DNA from: Bradyrhizobium sp. CCH5-F6
GTDB taxonomy: Bacteria > Pseudomonadota > Alphaproteobacteria > Rhizobiales > Xanthobacteraceae
Assembly: GCF_001556045.1 (NCBI RefSeq)
Contig: NZ_LSIC01000051.1
Coordinates: 1-42,322 of the forward strand
Direction: 5' to 3'
Length of the DNA stretch: 42,322 nucleotides
How positions within the stretch are numbered: the first letter of the stretch is position 1; every line of letters starts with the position of its first letter. Under the pieces are notes generated by a model that ran no database searches, was not told where the DNA came from, and worked only from the letters and a program-made list of their open reading frames with translations. The translations under genes and the position numbers were made by a program. This document shows, piece after piece, positions 32,943-42,234 of the stretch.

Positions 32943-33242
32943 TTAATGGCGAGTGTCCGGCCGATCTGGATTGTGGTCGGAGCGGTGATCGCTGCCCCGG
33001 CCGCCGTGGTCGCCTTGGATTACAACAGCCGCGCCGTCATGACCTTGACCATGGGTTTGAACGCCGTGGTCGTTATCCCCATGGACAACGGCCGCGCCAT
33101 GTCCATGCCCGTCGTTGTCGTGGTGAGGACCCACCGTGATTCCGCCAGGCCCCACCTCTACCTGGGCAAAGGAACTTGTAGGAGAAAATGACAATAGCGC
33201 TGCGAAAGCAAGAGGCGTCAGGAAGCGGTTTGTTTTAGCCAT
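32943..33242 (-). CDS. His/Asp/Gly-rich exported protein
   Basis: This 99-residue protein has a signal peptide (MAKTNRFLTPLAFAALLSFSP, cut near SFAQ). The mature part starts VEVGPGGITVGPHHDND, typical of small exported Bradyrhizobium proteins, and continues with repeated HGDNDHG / GHGHG motifs to a C terminus rich in His, Asp and Arg. Metal binding is plausible from composition only. It resembles the protein at 37930-38202 in composition. Confidence 0.78.
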   Translation of the reverse strand: MAKTNRFLTPLAFAALLSFSPTSSFAQVEVGPGGITVGPHHDNDGHGHGAAVVHGDNDHGVQTHGQGHDGAAVVIQGDHGGRGSDHRSDHNPDRPDTRH

Positions 33243-33332
33243 AGGTCATCCTTATACGTTCAGGTTGCGCGAGATGCGGGCCGACACAGCAGGAACACTG
33301 AAGAAGAAGATCGATCGGTCTTCTAACCGGGA

Positions 33333-33622
33333 TTACATCCCCTTCATGCCCTTCATCTTGCCATGGTCGCCGCTCATCCCGGGCATCTTGTCGTTATCAC
33401 CCATACCGCTCATGCCGCTCTTGTGCTCTGACATCCCGGACATCTTATGTCCCGTCATCTTATGTCCCTTCATTCCGGACATGTGATGCATTTTCTTTTT
33501 TTTTTGATCTGCGTGACCTCTGCTCCGCTTTTGAGAACTCGGGCGGGCGCCGGCGTCATCGCTTGCGTCGAGACGACGGAGGCCAAGAACATAGCCGCGG
33601 TCGCGATTGCTACTCGCTTCAT
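33333..33622 (-). pseudogene. Met/His/Lys-rich exported protein, frameshift at an A10 tract
   Basis: From ATG 33622 the frame encodes a signal peptide (MKRVAIATAAMFLASVVSTQA) and SGAEVTQIKKK, then stops at 33470 after KCITCPE. In another frame, directly after the homopolymer, the sequence continues KMHHMSGMKGHKMTGHKMSGM, then MSGMGDNDKMPGMSGDHGK, and ends KMKGMKGM at 33333. The switch falls in ten consecutive T on the + strand (33496-33505). With eleven or eight bases the full protein would be read. The Met/His composition is that of a periplasmic copper-binding protein. It may be broken, mis-sequenced or read by slippage. Confidence 0.75.
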
Positions 33623-33760
33623 TGTCAAACTCCGATTTGTTGACCTTTTATTCCAAGAGGCAAACATCCCTGAAAAATTTTGGTTCCACAGCGTTGCTCG
33701 TTTAGGCCGCCGCGCCGACAGATCTCCTCTAGGACGACGGCCGGGAGTGGACACCCAAGC

Positions 33761-34270
33761 TCAACGCGCATCGGTTTTTGAACGCCTGTTGCGAAGGCAA
33801 AAAGCATCTGGCGGTGCACAAAACAAATAACAGCCATCTCGCTGCATCGCACGGAGAGCATCTTTACTGCGCAAAGCCTCCTGACGCGCGCTTCTGCCCT
33901 TCAGGACGCAAAGGAAGCGCCAAGCAGGGCCCATGAGCAGGCTCGGAATCGGCTGATGCGTTGCGACGATGGCGTAGAAATTGCGCGCGAACCTGCTCGC
34001 AAAAAGAACATATGCGCCTTGAGATGTCAGAGGGCGCGAGATCAAACCAAGACCGTCTTCGCTCCGCATCGCGTTGGCTCTATCAGCAGTTTGCCTGTCG
34101 GACGCGGCAATTGCTTTCGTGGCCCGACGAGAATCAGCCGCCTCATCATAAGGCTGCCAAATCAGCGGCTCCAGCCCGCCATCCGGCGGCATGGACCATG
34201 AGGCGCTCCTTACGTGAGCAATGGTGCTGATAGATGGCGCGTTCAGGAGGGAAAGGAGGTTGAATGCCAT
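33761..34270 (-). other. Weakly supported open frame, no recognised product
   Basis: A 169-codon frame (MAFNLLSLLNAPSIS and onward) spans this region. I recognise no domain, signal or membrane segment, and both strands have other open frames of similar quality. It may be a decayed gene or chance. The adjacent stretch 34271-34611 also holds no supported gene. Confidence 0.2.
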
Positions 34271-34611
34271 AAATCAGCTGGGCCGGTCATCGCGAACACA
34301 GGAATTTGGAAAGGAATTCGGTATGATCGGCGCGCTCGCCCGCAAGTTTGTTTCGGCTCCGCTAATGACCGGTGGATCAAGGCGTACCCAGTCCCGCGTC
34401 GATGCCGTCAATGCGACGGAGAGATAACCCTCCGACGTAGTCAATCCCCTAAGAGGCCTCCTGTGGCGAAATCTGCAGCCGAGACAGCCCATGTTTTCCG
34501 AACCAGTCACCATACCACGGAAGAACGCCCTGTAGTCAGACAGGCTCCTGCGCAAAGCGATTCAGCGCGAGCTTTCATTGACAACCGTGCATTTTTGACC
34601 GTCTTTGCCTG

Positions 34612-37158
34612 TCAGTAGCGCGCTGAAACAACGAGATAAGCCGCGCGCCCTGGAGCTTGCAGCGCGAAAGGTGCAGCGCTTTGGTACAGGGCGTCGTAGT
34701 AGCGCTTATCGAAGATGTTGTTCACGAACAGCTTCACGGTCCAGTTCTTGTTCACCTTGGCTTCCGCGAAGGCGTCGAACCGCCAATAGCTCGGCAGCGA
34801 CGTGCCCTGGTTCGCGGCGAGGAATGTGCCGCCGTAGATCTTGGAGCGGTACACCGCCTGCCCGCCGAGCTCCCATACATCCGTCAGCTGGTATTTGGTC
34901 AGCAGGCTGAAGGACTGATGCGCGACATTGGCCAGCGGCAACCCGACATTGCTCGCGTAGAGAATCGTGTTGCCTGGCGGGATCAATGATTTCGTCACCT
35001 CCGACTGCATCAGCACGAGACCACCGAACACGCTCCATTTGTCCGTGATCTTGCCGCCTGCTTCCAGATCGATGCCGCGGATGCGGTAGGCCGCGCCGGC
35101 GCTGATGCACGACACGGCGCCGGTCGAACCGGTTGGGTACGGACAGCTTGTAGTCGCAGTCGCAGGCGTGATGTTGCGCGACTCGCGCGCGTTTTCCTTC
35201 TCGGTCTGGAACACCGCAGCGGTCAGCAGCAGGTGGCGGTCGAACAGCTCCCACTTCGTGCCGATCTCGATCGCCCTGTTTTTCTCGGGTCCGAAGATCT
35301 GGTTGGCGTTGCCGTTCAGGGTCGGCGCCAGGCCACCATACTGAGCGCTCGTCCCATCGAACTCTGAGCCGACCGGGTTCGACGAGGTCGCATAGGCGGC
35401 GTAGACGCTCGCGATCGGCATGGGTTTGAGCACCATGCCAAGGTTGAAGTTCGGCAGACCGTAGCGCTGCTCCTGTTGCCCGAAGACGTTGGCAACGCCG
35501 TTGACAGTGCCGTAGCCGTTCACCTTGATATTGTAATCATCGTAGCGAACGCCGCCGTTGAGAATGACAAGGTCGTTGAAGTTCGCGGTGTCGAGCAGAT
35601 ACGCGCTCGTCGTGTCGATTCCCAGCCTGGTTGGGAATCCGGCCAATGACGGCGTACCAAACGGCAAGAAGGTGTATTGCGGATTGAAGACGCTGACACC
35701 CGGGACCGAACCGCTCGCGGGCGCACCGCCCAGCGCTTCAGAGCTCAATCCTGTATACTTGTCGATCTTGGCTGTTTCCTGCGACACCTCCACACCCGCC
35801 AGCGCCGTGTGATGCCAGCCCTCGGTTGCAAACTTGTAGGTGGCCTCGGTCTGATTGACCAGAACGTTGGTGACCTGATAGCGGCTCTGCGGATTTGCCG
35901 TCAGCGTCGAGGCTGACAGCGGATTCGCGATCACCGGGGCCTCCGGCAGGGTGCCGATGTAATTGAGCAGCGACTGCGACGCCCTCGTCTTGTTGCTGAC
36001 CAGCAGATCCGGCGCGACCTGCACCTCCGTGTTGATGCTGGCGATGTCCTGCTTGACCTGGAAGAAGTCGCGGTTGACGAACCCGTACCAGTTGTTGCGA
36101 TTGGAGCCAAAATCAGGGAACGGTCCGCCGGCGGTACTCGCCGTGCTCGGCCGATAATAGGGCACGCCGAAGTCGGGCAACCCGTGCAGGTCGGTGTGGA
36201 TATAGCCGGCAGTGACCTTCACGGCATCAGTCGGCGTCCATTTGGCGGCGACAAAGCCGCCGCCCCTGTCATCACTGACGAAATCGCGCCCCGCAACGCC
36301 CGCGTCCTGGAACAAGCCGCCTGCGCGCACCGCAAAGCTCGGGCTGATTACCTGGTTGACGTCGAGCACCACACGCTTGGTCTTGTCGGTGCCAAACGTG
36401 GTGTCCATGTTGTAGAAGCTCTTCTCGGTGGTGGCCTGCTTGGTCACGATGTTGATGGCGCCGCCCGTGGTGCCGCGGCCGGCAAAGGACGAGCCGGGAC
36501 CACGCAGGATCTCGACCTGCTCGGTGAAGAAATTCTCGCGCACGCTCACGCCGGGATCGCGCACGCCGTCGATGAAGATGTCGTTGCGCGCATCAAAACC
36601 GCGGATGAAGAAGCGATCGCCGAAGGCATTGCCGCCCTCGCCCGTACCGAGGGTCACGCCAGCCGTGCTCAGGATTGCCTGCTTCAAGGTGGTCGCGTTC
36701 TTGTCCTCGAGCACCTCCTTGCTGAGCACGGTGACGGTCTTCGGCGTATTGAGCAGCGGCTCTGGAAACTTGCCGGACGCCTGCAGCCGATCGACCTTGT
36801 AGGGTGCGATCGGGTCGGCATAGGGGTTGCGGTCCGGTGCCAAACCGCCGGCGTTCGGGAAGGGCAGCGGAGCGGCCGCGGGCTGGTTGCGCTGCGCGGC
36901 GCGCCGTAAGGCATTGCGGGCGCGGACCTGCTCGGGCGAGGGCTTGGACGCGAGCGCTCGTGGCCGCTCGACAGGTGCGTCCACCGTGACTGGCGGAAGG
37001 CTGGTTTGCTGCGCTTCCGCGCTGCCTGAGAAGGAGGCCACTGCGATCAAACCGGCGACTGCGGAGACCCTTTTGCCGGAATTGTTGTCGCTTGGCCCAT
37101 CGATCGGATGCACCGCCGCGATCGCGCGCAATGACCTCGGTGCCTTTGTCCCGCCCAT
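34612..37158 (-). CDS. TonB-dependent siderophore receptor
   Basis: This 848-residue outer-membrane receptor has a signal region with hydrophobic SAVAGLIAVASFSGSAEAQ (about 31-49) after an unusually long N terminus, a Pro/Ala-rich linker, and then the plug (about 115-250) with TPKTVTVLSKEVLEDKNATTLKQAI, FFIRGFDARNDIFIDGVRDPG and VEILRGPGSSFAGRGTTGGAINIVTK. The 22-strand barrel ends with FVNNIFDKRYYDALY and the C-terminal VVSARY. These features are those of the FhuA/FepA-like siderophore class. It imports an iron chelate, or conceivably another metal chelate, using TonB energy. It is transcribed alone, and a possible Irr site lies upstream. Confidence 0.94.
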   Translation of the reverse strand: MGGTKAPRSLRAIAAVHPIDGPSDNNSGKRVSAVAGLIAVASFSGSAEAQQTSLPPVTVDAPVERPRALASKPSPEQVRARNALRRAAQRNQPAAAPLPFPNAGGLAPDRNPYADPIAPYKVDRLQASGKFPEPLLNTPKTVTVLSKEVLEDKNATTLKQAILSTAGVTLGTGEGGNAFGDRFFIRGFDARNDIFIDGVRDPGVSVRENFFTEQVEILRGPGSSFAGRGTTGGAINIVTKQATTEKSFYNMDTTFGTDKTKRVVLDVNQVISPSFAVRAGGLFQDAGVAGRDFVSDDRGGGFVAAKWTPTDAVKVTAGYIHTDLHGLPDFGVPYYRPSTASTAGGPFPDFGSNRNNWYGFVNRDFFQVKQDIASINTEVQVAPDLLVSNKTRASQSLLNYIGTLPEAPVIANPLSASTLTANPQSRYQVTNVLVNQTEATYKFATEGWHHTALAGVEVSQETAKIDKYTGLSSEALGGAPASGSVPGVSVFNPQYTFLPFGTPSLAGFPTRLGIDTTSAYLLDTANFNDLVILNGGVRYDDYNIKVNGYGTVNGVANVFGQQEQRYGLPNFNLGMVLKPMPIASVYAAYATSSNPVGSEFDGTSAQYGGLAPTLNGNANQIFGPEKNRAIEIGTKWELFDRHLLLTAAVFQTEKENARESRNITPATATTSCPYPTGSTGAVSCISAGAAYRIRGIDLEAGGKITDKWSVFGGLVLMQSEVTKSLIPPGNTILYASNVGLPLANVAHQSFSLLTKYQLTDVWELGGQAVYRSKIYGGTFLAANQGTSLPSYWRFDAFAEAKVNKNWTVKLFVNNIFDKRYYDALYQSAAPFALQAPGRAAYLVVSARY

Positions 37159-37278
37159 ACTTCGTCCCCCACAGATCGCTCATGCGCATCAATTGCGATG
37201 AACGATGCCGGCGTTGGTATCGGCGACAAAATTGCGGGTCAATGCGAATAGCGCGAAGCGATTTTTGAATCGGTCTAG

Positions 37279-37295
37279 ATCAAAACAATTCTAAA
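37279..37295 (-). promoter_or_regulatory. Possible Irr (ICE-type) half-site upstream of the TonB receptor
   Basis: On the - strand the bases TTTAGAA-TTG-TTTTGAT match the first half and spacing of the rhizobial ICE consensus (TTTAGAA-N3-TTCTAAA) but only partly the second half. It is about 120 bases before the receptor start. The remaining bases of the 318-bp stretch 37159-37476 show no gene. Confidence 0.35.
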
Positions 37296-37476
37296 CTTTT
37301 TGGTGCGGAGTGATCAAATCCTGGCTCTGGCCTATTTCAATTCAACAAAAAAGCTCAACGGCTTTGCTAATCGCGTCATCTTCCCTCGCCGGGTCGCCTC
37401 ATCTTGGCGAGCCGGACGATACTGCGTGCCGCAAATGTGAACTCAGTGAGCACACATCTGCGCCGGCCAAAACGGT

Positions 37477-37854
37477 TTACTCATAAACGTGCAGGATCCG
37501 CCGGCTGCGTGGGTCAACGATGACGCGTCGATCGTTGACAATACCATACTGATAAGCGTGCGCGCCTGGTACTTGGGTCACAAATCGATCCGGCAGCGGG
37601 TGGAGACTAACCGAGCCCGGCAAGTGTCCCCCCGCCTCGGCGTGGAAGCCCGGCTCATGCACGGAATCAAAGTGCTGGCTGCTGGCGTGCTCGTGCAGAA
37701 TGGCCCCGTGCTCAGGGGCAAAGCTCAAGGTCCCGTGTGTGGCGCGGTCGTGCGATGGCGCCCCATGTACGTCTTGGGCCGCAACGCTCCCGGCCAAGCT
37801 CAGCGAGAGCAGTCCGGCAGCCGCTGCCAAGAGTTTAGGTTTCAAAGATTGCAT
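37477..37854 (-). CDS. DUF1236-like His-rich exported protein
   Basis: This 125-residue protein has a signal peptide (LLAAAAGLLSLSLAGSVAAQ) and a His-rich middle (HGAPSHDRATHG, HGAILHEHASSQHFDSVH). The C-terminal segment YGIVNDRRVIVDPRSRRILHVYE is the repeat typical of DUF1236 proteins, which are common and uncharacterised in rhizobia. Composition suggests metal binding, but no function is known. Confidence 0.82.
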   Translation of the reverse strand: MQSLKPKLLAAAAGLLSLSLAGSVAAQDVHGAPSHDRATHGTLSFAPEHGAILHEHASSQHFDSVHEPGFHAEAGGHLPGSVSLHPLPDRFVTQVPGAHAYQYGIVNDRRVIVDPRSRRILHVYE

Positions 37855-37929
37855 GCCAACTCTCAGTCAATGTGTCTTTTATCAAGCGCGTCCCAAGCTT
37901 TGCGCACCGAGCGCTACATCAGCAGCGGC

Positions 37930-38202
37930 TCAATGATCCCGCGGCGCAGGATTGTCGCGATGATCACCGTGGCCCGCTTGATCGTGGGGCGCTGCAGCGT
38001 GGGTATCGACCCCGGCACCGTGGTTGTCAACATGGGCTCCGACAGTTGAGTGGTCGGTGTTGACGTGGATGTCTGGCCCGTTCGCGTGCGTACCGTGGCC
38101 GTCATCATGATGTTCATCTATACGCACGGGATGATCCTCTGCATATGCAACGGACCCGAGCGCCAGAACGGCGGCGCACAGAATGGCTGTCATAGTTTTC
38201 AT
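37930..38202 (-). CDS. His/Asp-rich exported protein
   Basis: The ATG at 38202 follows a strong aaggagg site. The 90-residue product has a short signal peptide (MKTMTAILCAAVLALGSVAYA) and a mature chain of His/Asp/Gly (EHHDDGHGTHANGPDIHV, HDQAGHGDHRDN). There is no recognised domain. It is the third protein of this compositional type within 10 kb (with 32943-33242 and 37477-37854). The following stretch 38203-38546 holds no supported gene. Confidence 0.78.
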   Translation of the reverse strand: MKTMTAILCAAVLALGSVAYAEDHPVRIDEHHDDGHGTHANGPDIHVNTDHSTVGAHVDNHGAGVDTHAAAPHDQAGHGDHRDNPAPRDH

Positions 38203-38546
38203 ATTTGTCCTCCTTAACAAGCATACCGCCCTCAACGAGGTACATCGCCGCTTGTTCCGCGGAGCCGCCCGCAGCGTCGTTCCTGCCCGCTTTACTGGAG
38301 TTCCGCGGCCTCTCGGCCAGGTAGGACCAGATAGTAGCTTCAATAAGGCATCAAATATTTGCAGGCGCCAGTCAGCGATCCCAGAGCAAATCGATAGGAG
38401 AGAACTAACTCGTAGACTGCGCACATCCGATACGGCTTCTCTCTGTATCAGAAGTGCAATTGTCGTCCAAATCATCTGATTGAGCGTCAAGCCACGGCTC
38501 CATTTTTCCGGACTGGCTTTCACAGCAAGGTTACCGGAGCGCTTAC

Positions 38547-38975
38547 CTAGGGGCGTGCTCGTGGACGCACTCGCTGGTTAGAAGAGGACATGCGGGCTTC
38601 GGCAAGCGCGCGCTTGCACGCCGTGGCGTCGCCCCTTGTATCCGCCGACCGAGCGCGCGCGAGTGCCAAGCGGTCATGGCGCTCGTCCGCCCTCGCCTGC
38701 CGCCATCCCCTTGACACGGAACGTGGTGTAGGTTGGCGATGTCGCTGGGCCGCAATGCTCTGGTGCGCGGTCTTCTCAGGGCTGCTGGCGGCGAGGGCGT
38801 CAAGAGCGGCTTGCATCTTCAGGATTTCTCTCGTGCACGGGCCTGCCGGGGCAGCGTCTACGACGGCCAACAAAAGAAACAAGCTGACAATAGCTGTGAC
38901 AACAGGCTGCAAACCTCCGCGGGGTCGATCAGAGGCCGATGCGATTGCGTGACGGATCAGGCTGTGAGGGTCCAT
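38547..38975 (-). CDS. Hypothetical exported protein
   Basis: From ATG 38975 (ggag site) the protein has 142 residues, with a hydrophobic signal (VVTAIVSLFLLLAVVDAAPAG) and then CTREILKMQAALDALAASSPEKTAHQSIAAQRHRQPTP, and a second half with LALARARSADTRGDATACKRALAEARM. Two Cys frame the mature protein. The QSIAAQRHRQPTP and GDxxACxxALAEAR segments recur in small rhizobial exported proteins of unknown role. The GWRQARADERHD stretch looks off-pattern and could mark a local frameshift pair. Confidence 0.7.
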   Translation of the reverse strand: MDPHSLIRHAIASASDRPRGGLQPVVTAIVSLFLLLAVVDAAPAGPCTREILKMQAALDALAASSPEKTAHQSIAAQRHRQPTPRSVSRGWRQARADERHDRLALARARSADTRGDATACKRALAEARMSSSNQRVRPRARP

Positions 38976-39084
38976 CTTTTGTCTCCGTTTGCCGCTCGTC
39001 AGGCACACACGTTATCCGTTTCAGAGCTCGTGCGACCGCGACATGCCAAGTCCTTCGGGCTAACCGGCGCCTGGTTCCCGAAGC

Positions 39085-41739
39085 TCAGACGATATACCTG
39101 TCCCAAGATGCGTAATGCTCGCGGCTCCTCACTCCACGCGGCAGGCTTGTCATTATCAGCGCAATACCAAAAGCCACGTCCACGATAGCGCTGTGCCATG
39201 TCGCGCCGCGAAGCAGCCAAGGCGCAGCGATCAGCCAACAGCCGAACAGGATGTTGACGAAGCGCAGCGGACGCGCCACTTCGGCCGTTGCAATGATCGC
39301 TATGGTCAAAACAAGAGCGCCGATCAGATGGTCGCTGTTGGCCGCCGAGCCGCTGGCGCCAAACAACAACCTGCTCAGCATCAACAGGCCTCCTATTCCC
39401 ATTGCGCAAACCAGATTCCAGGGCGCTGTTGTGCCTTTGATGGTATCGCTCCAGAATGCTCTCACGCTGGACAAAGTGTCGTGGTCATCCTCGGCGCCGC
39501 GCTCGATCGCGTCGCCCTGAAGAAACGTACGCAAGACCGGTTTGCCCTGGCAGAACGCCCAGTAGAGGAACTGGCCCATCGCGATCACTTCATCGAGCGC
39601 GAACGGGATCATGATGAGCATGGCCAAAGCAGCAATCAGGGCCGGCGTGCTCCAGGTTCCGATGACGATTGGCTGGATGATGATGAAGTAGATACTGATG
39701 ACGCCCAGCGGGATCACCAGGATTCCAAAGAACGTCACCATCCATGGCATGGTGCGCCAGCGGTCGCGGCCACCCATGACGGCCATCACAATCTCCAAGG
39801 TGTAGCTTACAGCCCCAAGTCCCGCATCGGGTATCGGCCAGGCCTTTGAGACAGAAGATGTGATGATCTCCTCAGTCCCGTTCCGCGGATCGGCCAAGTC
39901 GCCGCTAAAGAACGGCTCCCAGACGTGGTCAACATGACCAAGCTGGTAGGCGGTGAGCATACGCGCAATCAAGAGGCCAGTCAGGCCCATCGCGGCAATC
40001 GGCAGGCGCTGTGCGCCGGTCGACGGGCAGTAAGTCCAGCCGGGCGGCACGACCTTGCGATCCATCATCGCTGCCATGCTCATCCCGGGCATCATAGGCA
40101 CCAGCACTGCAAACGCGATGACCAGGGTGCCCACGAGCATATCGTTGTTATATTGCGCCGCGCTAGGGCTCCAGAACAACAGCGGAGCAAACAGAAGCCA
40201 GATGCCAACGAGCGTGTTGGCCCATTGCGCAAACCAGGCCGTTTTCCGCGAAAGCGACAGCGCGCCGAAGATTGCAATCAGAAGTCCGCTCACGACGTCG
40301 CTTGTCATGAGCATGTCTGCGCGCCATTCGACCGGCGGCAAGCGACGCTCCAATGTGACCTCAAACACCCTTGGACCGACGGAGTTGTTGGCGAGGGCAT
40401 CATAGACCGCGGGGCTCGCAGCCAACCAAAAGCCAAGACCGACATTGGCGAAGTGCGCCCAGCGCGTGCGTCTGGCGTCTTCTTCCATCATCTGCATATG
40501 ATCAGCATGGTGCCCACGGGAGGCCTCAGTCGTCCGCGAGCCGTTTTGTGTGCAATGACCAACGTGGCCCTGGCGCCGTGATGGTGACGAAGTCTGCTGC
40601 GGCTCGGCGGGGCCGGAGATGTCCTCAGCAGGCGAGCCGGTCCCACTACCGTACCAGGCAACCCGCGCAGCATCGAGCTTGTTGCTCTTGTACCAGGAAG
40701 TCGGATTGCTCTTGAGTGAAGCGACGATTTTTGGCAGCGTACGCCGCAAAGAATGGTGTGGCTCCCATTCGAGCAATTTGTGAGCTCGCGTGGTATCGAG
40801 CGGATAATGCGCGTTTGCCTGCGCAATCATCCAAGGTCTTATAAACTCTTTTTCGCCGAGGACGTTGTCCGCAAGCCATGCGCCGATGCTGGCCATTTCC
40901 TGGGGCATTCGCAACGTGGTCCAGTGTTCCTTGTGCAACACCTGCCCCACGATGTTCTGCACCTCGGCATAGCCTAACGCCTCGGTCTCGCCGACGAGGA
41001 GCGGTAGCTCTCGTGGCAATCGGTTGCGATGGGCAATCAGCCGCGCCACGGCTTCTGTCAAATCATCGACGTGCACGAACGATTGGCCGGCGCACAACAT
41101 TCCGGGGTAGACATGCGCGCTCAGCCTGTGCTCGTAGATGCGCGAAATCTGTTCGGCAAGGAAAGGATTATGGGCCAAGTCGTCATAGACACCGGCAATC
41201 CTGAGCAGCACGACTGGGATCTTTCCATGCTCTTTTCGGAGCAGATCCTCGGTGCGCACCTTCGATTCCGGGTAAGCCCATGACGGCTTAATTGGCGAAT
41301 CCTCGTTGATCGTTTTCTCAGGACTATCGGTCGCCTCGTGCACGAGCATCGAGCTCGCAAAAATGAATTGCCCAACTTCGAACTCCTGCAGGGCCTCGAT
41401 CAGCCGTCGCGTGCCCTCAACCGTGATTCGGTCATACAATGGGCTCGGCTCGCCCGACAGGTCGAAATAGGCAGCCAGGTGCAGAACGGAAGCGATCTGT
41501 CTACCGAAGCGAGACCTTACACTTGCAAGCGCGGTTTTGACCTGTTCGCTCGAGCTAACATCAAAATCGATGGCGTGAGCCGGGCACGGCGGATCGGGCG
41601 GTCCAGCCCGGTCGAGACCGATCAGGCGATAGTCGTCCGCAAGGCGGCGGACCACCGCCTTTCCAATGAAGCCGCTTGCTCCTGTGATCAGGACGAGCGG
41701 CTTCGACTGTCCTTTTTCGCGCTGGGGGGCAGATGGCAT
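39085..41739 (-). CDS. NAD-dependent epimerase fused to SPW-repeat membrane domain
   Basis: This 884-residue fusion starts at ATG 41739. The first 335 residues are an extended SDR/epimerase: GASGFIG (20-26), SVLHLAAYFD, and the catalytic Tyr156-x3-Lys160 in AYPESK, with Ser in FASS upstream. A 100-residue His- and Ser-rich linker follows. From about 435 to the end is a polytopic membrane domain with SPW-type repeats (FANVGLGFWLAASPAVYD, WANTLVGIWLLFAPLLFWSPSAAQ, VNILFGCWLIAAPWLL). The fusion is known in related genomes, but its substrate is not. The Met-rich loop (MMPGMSMAAMMDR) is notable. A dead copy of its last third lies at 10555-11300. Confidence 0.9.
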   Translation of the reverse strand: MPSAPQREKGQSKPLVLITGASGFIGKAVVRRLADDYRLIGLDRAGPPDPPCPAHAIDFDVSSSEQVKTALASVRSRFGRQIASVLHLAAYFDLSGEPSPLYDRITVEGTRRLIEALQEFEVGQFIFASSMLVHEATDSPEKTINEDSPIKPSWAYPESKVRTEDLLRKEHGKIPVVLLRIAGVYDDLAHNPFLAEQISRIYEHRLSAHVYPGMLCAGQSFVHVDDLTEAVARLIAHRNRLPRELPLLVGETEALGYAEVQNIVGQVLHKEHWTTLRMPQEMASIGAWLADNVLGEKEFIRPWMIAQANAHYPLDTTRAHKLLEWEPHHSLRRTLPKIVASLKSNPTSWYKSNKLDAARVAWYGSGTGSPAEDISGPAEPQQTSSPSRRQGHVGHCTQNGSRTTEASRGHHADHMQMMEEDARRTRWAHFANVGLGFWLAASPAVYDALANNSVGPRVFEVTLERRLPPVEWRADMLMTSDVVSGLLIAIFGALSLSRKTAWFAQWANTLVGIWLLFAPLLFWSPSAAQYNNDMLVGTLVIAFAVLVPMMPGMSMAAMMDRKVVPPGWTYCPSTGAQRLPIAAMGLTGLLIARMLTAYQLGHVDHVWEPFFSGDLADPRNGTEEIITSSVSKAWPIPDAGLGAVSYTLEIVMAVMGGRDRWRTMPWMVTFFGILVIPLGVISIYFIIIQPIVIGTWSTPALIAALAMLIMIPFALDEVIAMGQFLYWAFCQGKPVLRTFLQGDAIERGAEDDHDTLSSVRAFWSDTIKGTTAPWNLVCAMGIGGLLMLSRLLFGASGSAANSDHLIGALVLTIAIIATAEVARPLRFVNILFGCWLIAAPWLLRGATWHSAIVDVAFGIALIMTSLPRGVRSREHYASWDRYIV

Positions 41740-41782
41740 CTCAATCTCGCATGCTTAAAAATCTTGAGCCCTTCTTCTCGGG

Positions 41783-42073
41783 TCAGGCGCCGCTAAACCG
41801 CGAAGTTGCGCGCTTAACCTCGCCGGCACGGACCCCGTGGTTGGCAAGGAAGGCTTCAGCCGCGGGCGCAAGGATCTCGATCTTGGCATCGTTTAACGCG
41901 CCACAGGCTTGCTGCACGAGGCGAACGGCCTCCGCCTGATCGCTCACATTGGCGTACCAGATCTCCTGGTCATGGTGGCCCTCGCGGAAATCCGGCCAGG
42001 TTACGAGGATTTCGTAGCCGTCGGCCGGTCTCTCAAATCGGGGCGTGATCGCATCTGAATTTTTGCGCTGCAT
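41783..42073 (-). CDS. Small hypothetical protein
   Basis: This 96-residue protein has no signal peptide or membrane segment. The reading ADGYEILVTWPDFREGHHDQEIWYANVSDQAEAVRLVQQACGALNDAKIEIL looks like a compact alpha/beta fold. It is not recognised. It lies 43 bases upstream of the epimerase fusion in the same direction and may be its operon leader gene. Confidence 0.6.
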   Translation of the reverse strand: MQRKNSDAITPRFERPADGYEILVTWPDFREGHHDQEIWYANVSDQAEAVRLVQQACGALNDAKIEILAPAAEAFLANHGVRAGEVKRATSRFSGA

Positions 42074-42234
42074 TTATCCTCGCATTCGTTCACCTAAGTC
42101 CTGCCAACGGACCAATGCACCCGGGCTAATCCCTGGCTAGTTGACCAGTTCCTTGGTGGCCCCAGGGGCCCGGCCGACATTGGAACGTCCTACGTGAGCC
42201 CAAGTTCTCCGCACTCCAGATAAGGAGAGCACCT

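Noticed and set aside
34214..34618. 134-codon + strand frame
   Set aside because: It has no domain or signal, a weak start, and its end runs up to the TonB receptor stop. I cannot support it as a gene.
37930..38523. Long 197-codon form of the His-rich protein
   Set aside because: The internal ATG at 38202 has a strong aaggagg site and starts a signal peptide; the upstream extension has neither.
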